Origin: Gammaproteobacteria bacterium
Lineage (GTDB): Bacteria; Pseudomonadota; Gammaproteobacteria; UBA6429; Thiohalophilaceae
Direction of reading: 5' to 3'
Length of the DNA stretch: 64,000 bases
Assembly: GCA_016125505.1 (NCBI GenBank)
Contig: WGLP01000002.1
Coordinates: 558,001-622,000, forward strand
The translations under genes were made by a program, and so were the position numbers. This document shows positions 61,757 through 64,000 of this stretch, piece after piece. Position 1 is the stretch's first letter. Each line of letters opens with the position of its first letter. The notes under the pieces were generated by a model. The model was not told the DNA's origin. It was given only the letters and a program-made list of their open reading frames with translations, and ran no database searches.

Positions 61757-62692
61757 ATGCCGGCAACCCTGAGCTTCACAATGGACGACTTTAGTCGCAC
61801 TGTTCCATGCAAGACGGTGTTGACGGTCGGCCGTGATAAAAGCAGCGACATCGTCCTGGCTGATCTGATGGTGTCACGCAATCACGCCATGATCCGTTGC
61901 ATTGGTAACGGTGATTACTACCTCATCGATGGCGGCAGTTCCAACGGCAGTTATGTGAATCAACAGCGCGTCACCATGCCGCGCCTGCTCAAGCACGGCG
62001 ACCGCATTGTCATCGGCGGTATCGAATTTTTATTCGAACAGGACAAACAGGAAATCGTCGAATCGGATAATGTCTCCATGCAGGAGACCATCGTGCATGA
62101 CACACCCGAGATCAAGAAGATCACGATCCTGGTGGCCGACATCCGTGGTTTTACCTCCTTGTCGGAACAGATCCCGATTCGGACCCTGACCCAGTTGATG
62201 AACAACTGGTTTAACCGGGTAAGCGATATTGTCATGCATCAGCATGGCATTGTGGACAAATTTATCGGCGATTGCGTGTTCGCACGTTGGGAGGCAGACG
62301 ATGACGAATTGCAAACCGTGTTTTGTGCGCTGACAGCGGCAAACGCGATTAGCAAAATGACGGAAGAGCTCAATCGCAGTTATACCGATTTGACCGAAGA
62401 ACTCAAAATCGGCGTAGGCATTAATACCGGTGCGGCATCGGTAGGGATAAGTGTCGATAATTCCGCATTGGGCGATGCGGTAAACGTTGCCTTCCGGCTG
62501 GAGAGTGCGACCAAGGTGCTTGGCAAGGATATTGTGATGAGCGAATCAGCATATCGCCATCTACCGGAGAAATTCTGGAAACCCCTTACCCAGAAAATAC
62601 GTGTCAAAGGCAAACGCGACCCTGTTCGGATATTCGCGGTGGATTTTGTCGATGTGCCCATGCTGCTCAAAGCGATCAAGCGCAGAAAATGA
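61757..62692 (+). CDS. FHA-domain class III nucleotide cyclase
   Basis: A 311-residue cytoplasmic protein with an FHA phosphothreonine-binding domain (about 15-95, GRDKSSDIVLADLMVSRNHAMI and GGSSNGSYVNQQRV) fused to a class III adenylate/guanylate cyclase (about 115-300). Metal Asp residues are in VADIRGFTSLSE and FIGDCVFA; Lys precedes the second (VDKFIGD), and Asn and Arg in VNVAFRLE support a working active site. ATG 61757 or TTG 61745. No serine/threonine kinase is in the window to supply the phospho-signal. Confidence 0.92.
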   Translation: MPATLSFTMDDFSRTVPCKTVLTVGRDKSSDIVLADLMVSRNHAMIRCIGNGDYYLIDGGSSNGSYVNQQRVTMPRLLKHGDRIVIGGIEFLFEQDKQEIVESDNVSMQETIVHDTPEIKKITILVADIRGFTSLSEQIPIRTLTQLMNNWFNRVSDIVMHQHGIVDKFIGDCVFARWEADDDELQTVFCALTAANAISKMTEELNRSYTDLTEELKIGVGINTGAASVGISVDNSALGDAVNVAFRLESATKVLGKDIVMSESAYRHLPEKFWKPLTQKIRVKGKRDPVRIFAVDFVDVPMLLKAIKRRK

Positions 62693-62731
62693 ACGACAAA
62701 CATTGCTTTTGACTACCGGTATCTCGGTTTA

Positions 62732-63166
62732 TCAATTAGCGTGAGGGAGGTCTGACGTATTCTTGCCTGAGTCGAGATAAATCCGCATATCCTGCATAGC
62801 ATCCTCCATATCCGCCTTGATTTGCGCGATAATACGGTTGGCCTCGTCAGCGTAGCGCCAGTCGGGATGTTCCGGATCGGCTGATTGAATTGCAGCCTGC
62901 CCATGTGCAACGATCTCAACTTTACTCTCGGGAATAAATTGTTCCAGATAGACGTATGCCTGAATCAGACTATTGCGTACCGCTGCATCAATATCATCGA
63001 ATTCCCACAAGAGGGTTTGAATCGCTTGTTTGATTTCTGCTTTAGAGTAGGGGAGCAAGGACATCGGCAGGGCGGTATTGACGTGTTTGAGTCTAGCCAG
63101 CACAACCCCATATGCACTGACGATGCGTTCAGCGGATTCCAGTTTGTCGGCGGTGGTTGCTTGCAT
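62732..63166 (-). CDS. Conserved helical protein of unknown function
   Basis: A 144-residue helix-rich protein with no Cys and several acidic-amphipathic stretches (KAEIKQAIQTLLWEFDDIDAAVRNSLIQAYVYLEQF and YADEANRIIAQIKADMEDAMQDMRIYL). No family recognised. It lies between the cyclase and NERD-protein genes, leftward, without obvious operon partner. Stability of the frame and absence of a competing gene support it. Confidence 0.68.
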   Translation of the reverse strand: MQATTADKLESAERIVSAYGVVLARLKHVNTALPMSLLPYSKAEIKQAIQTLLWEFDDIDAAVRNSLIQAYVYLEQFIPESKVEIVAHGQAAIQSADPEHPDWRYADEANRIIAQIKADMEDAMQDMRIYLDSGKNTSDLPHAN

Positions 63167-63295
63167 TAGATTAATCTTAGCACGTCATGGTGTATTCACG
63201 AGATAATATACTGAATCGTGCAGCAATTTCCCCGGGTTATCTTGTAATGACTGTTGTGTAACGTAAATTTACAATTAAAATATCAAGCGCGTTTC

Positions 63296-64000
63296 ATGGA
63301 TATCAACTTCAATATATTCGATTTTCACCAACCCATATTGCAGGGGATTCTGCTTGTCCTCCTGTTTGGCATTAGTTTGTGGATTGCCTGGTCGCCGTTG
63401 AAAAAAATACGTGCGCATTACCAGCTGCAACGCCTGATAAACCGTTTGGGCCATGCTGCCTTGCGTCACGTGACCCTGATGGATGGTGCGGATATCCCGA
63501 TTTATATCGAATATTTGATCCTGCAATCCACCGGATTGTTACTGCTGATCATTAAACCCTATCGCGGCAATATATTTGCTGCGCTCAAAATCCAGAACTG
63601 GACACAGGTGGTGCGTCACCACAGTTTCAAGTTCGCAAACCCCTTGTACGAACTGGAAACGAACCTCCAGGCGATTCGCGCGATGATACCCAAAGTCAAC
63701 GTACAGGGACTTGTCGTGTTTGCACAAGGTGCGGCATTCCCGAAAGGCAAACCCGAATTTGTCTGCGACTATGACATGCTGAAACGACTGGCACATTCCC
63801 ATGAACGGGGGGAGTTGCCGGCTAGCGTGCGCTCTGCCTGGGAACAACTGGGCAGTAGCGTTCAGCAGGACAAAAAACTCCATCCAACGATCCTCTATCA
63901 GCGGGGTGACAGGCCGAGGCTCATTTTCGGGATATTTTTGCTGATTGGCTGTCTCATATATGCGATTTGGTTATTAGTTCAGCTATATGGAACGGGTTGA
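63296..64000 (+). CDS. NERD-domain membrane protein, possibly catalytically inactive
   Basis: A 234-residue protein with two membrane helices: about 17-36 and 205-228. Between them is a nuclease-related (NERD) domain of the restriction-endonuclease-like fold: YIEYLILQSTGLLLLIIKPYRGNI, NPLYELETNLQAI and VNVQGLVVFAQGAAF. The active-site pattern E-x-K reads I-I-K, so the acidic residue appears missing. The frame runs to base 64000, so the gene ends exactly at the window edge. The start is ATG 63296, with TTG 63254 possible. A nucleic-acid binding role is a guess. Confidence 0.78.
   Translation: MDINFNIFDFHQPILQGILLVLLFGISLWIAWSPLKKIRAHYQLQRLINRLGHAALRHVTLMDGADIPIYIEYLILQSTGLLLLIIKPYRGNIFAALKIQNWTQVVRHHSFKFANPLYELETNLQAIRAMIPKVNVQGLVVFAQGAAFPKGKPEFVCDYDMLKRLAHSHERGELPASVRSAWEQLGSSVQQDKKLHPTILYQRGDRPRLIFGIFLLIGCLIYAIWLLVQLYGTG

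Noticed and set aside
1-64000. tRNA, rRNA, CRISPR arrays, prophage or insertion sequences
   Set aside because: No clover-leaf-like segment, spaced direct repeat, transposase, integrase or phage structural gene was recognised. A covariance search could still reveal a small RNA that cannot be seen by eye.

Overview
The window looks like ordinary chromosome of a free-living, motile or surface-sensing gammaproteobacterium. By eye the G+C content is in the mid-fifties. The housekeeping set points to this class: 23S rRNA methyltransferase RlmD, TrmO, ZapE, MltF, HtpX, a YgiQ-type radical SAM protein, IspG, DinB, PepN, NadA and a SirB1-type protein. No ribosomal RNA, tRNA, CRISPR array, prophage or insertion sequence was seen, and no stretch over 300 bases lacks a gene. 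The species cannot be fixed from sequence alone; a Chromatiales- or Thiotrichales-like relative is only a guess.

Layout. 1-8.3 kb: RNA modification genes (rlmD, an RluA-type pseudouridine synthase), a leftward block (unknown protein, rhomboid, CPBP protease, glutaredoxin), then SirB1-like protein, SixA, a nitroreductase and a histidine phosphatase. 8.4-15.3 kb: zapE, an orphan PstS-like binding protein, a response regulator, a YqiA-like esterase, a small monooxygenase with an iron alcohol dehydrogenase, trmO, an NTF2-like protein and a TlpA-like thioredoxin. 15.3-23.3 kb: the first GGDEF-EAL sensor, unknown and small membrane proteins, thioredoxin, YgiQ, and htpX with an unknown partner. 23.4-31.9 kb: a cold-shock gene with a structured leader, a secreted 11-residue-repeat protein, an ECF sigma operon with DUF3106, an outer-membrane-like protein, a TetR gene with a leaderless-looking promoter, a flippase-like protein, a PilZ protein, and an unusual HTH-ferredoxin-reductase fusion.

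32-46.5 kb: FliB-like protein, Rieske protein, an orphan DUF2384 protein, several conserved unknowns, a pseudo-receiver, a thioredoxin-HEAT fusion, a second PilZ protein, a DUF465 protein, the second GGDEF-EAL sensor, a DnaJ-related protein that seems to start at CTG, an EamA transporter behind a possible attenuator, mltF, ispG, a methyltransferase and a retropepsin-like protease. 46.5-64 kb: a chemoreceptor, a metallo-beta-lactamase-fold hydrolase, a thiopurine methyltransferase, a lytic transglycosylase behind a 28-bp palindrome, an EAL-HDOD protein, dinB, pepN, the third GGDEF-EAL sensor, nadA, a DUF2786 protein, an FHA-cyclase, an unknown helical protein and a NERD-domain membrane protein.

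Two themes stand out. First, second-messenger signalling is dense: three GGDEF-EAL enzymes that share one periplasmic sensor type, two PilZ proteins, a degenerate EAL-HDOD protein, an FHA-linked nucleotide cyclase, a chemoreceptor and a pseudo-receiver. Second, there are several short regulatory or repeated structures between genes. The clearest is a pair of long palindromic elements (34323-34465 and 45823-45944) with a conserved 44-base core and stems that differ in sequence but keep their pairing. Others are a C-x3-C-x-P micro-ORF plus terminator before the EamA gene, the palindrome over the transglycosylase ribosome binding site, and the leaderless TetR promoter with its inverted repeat.
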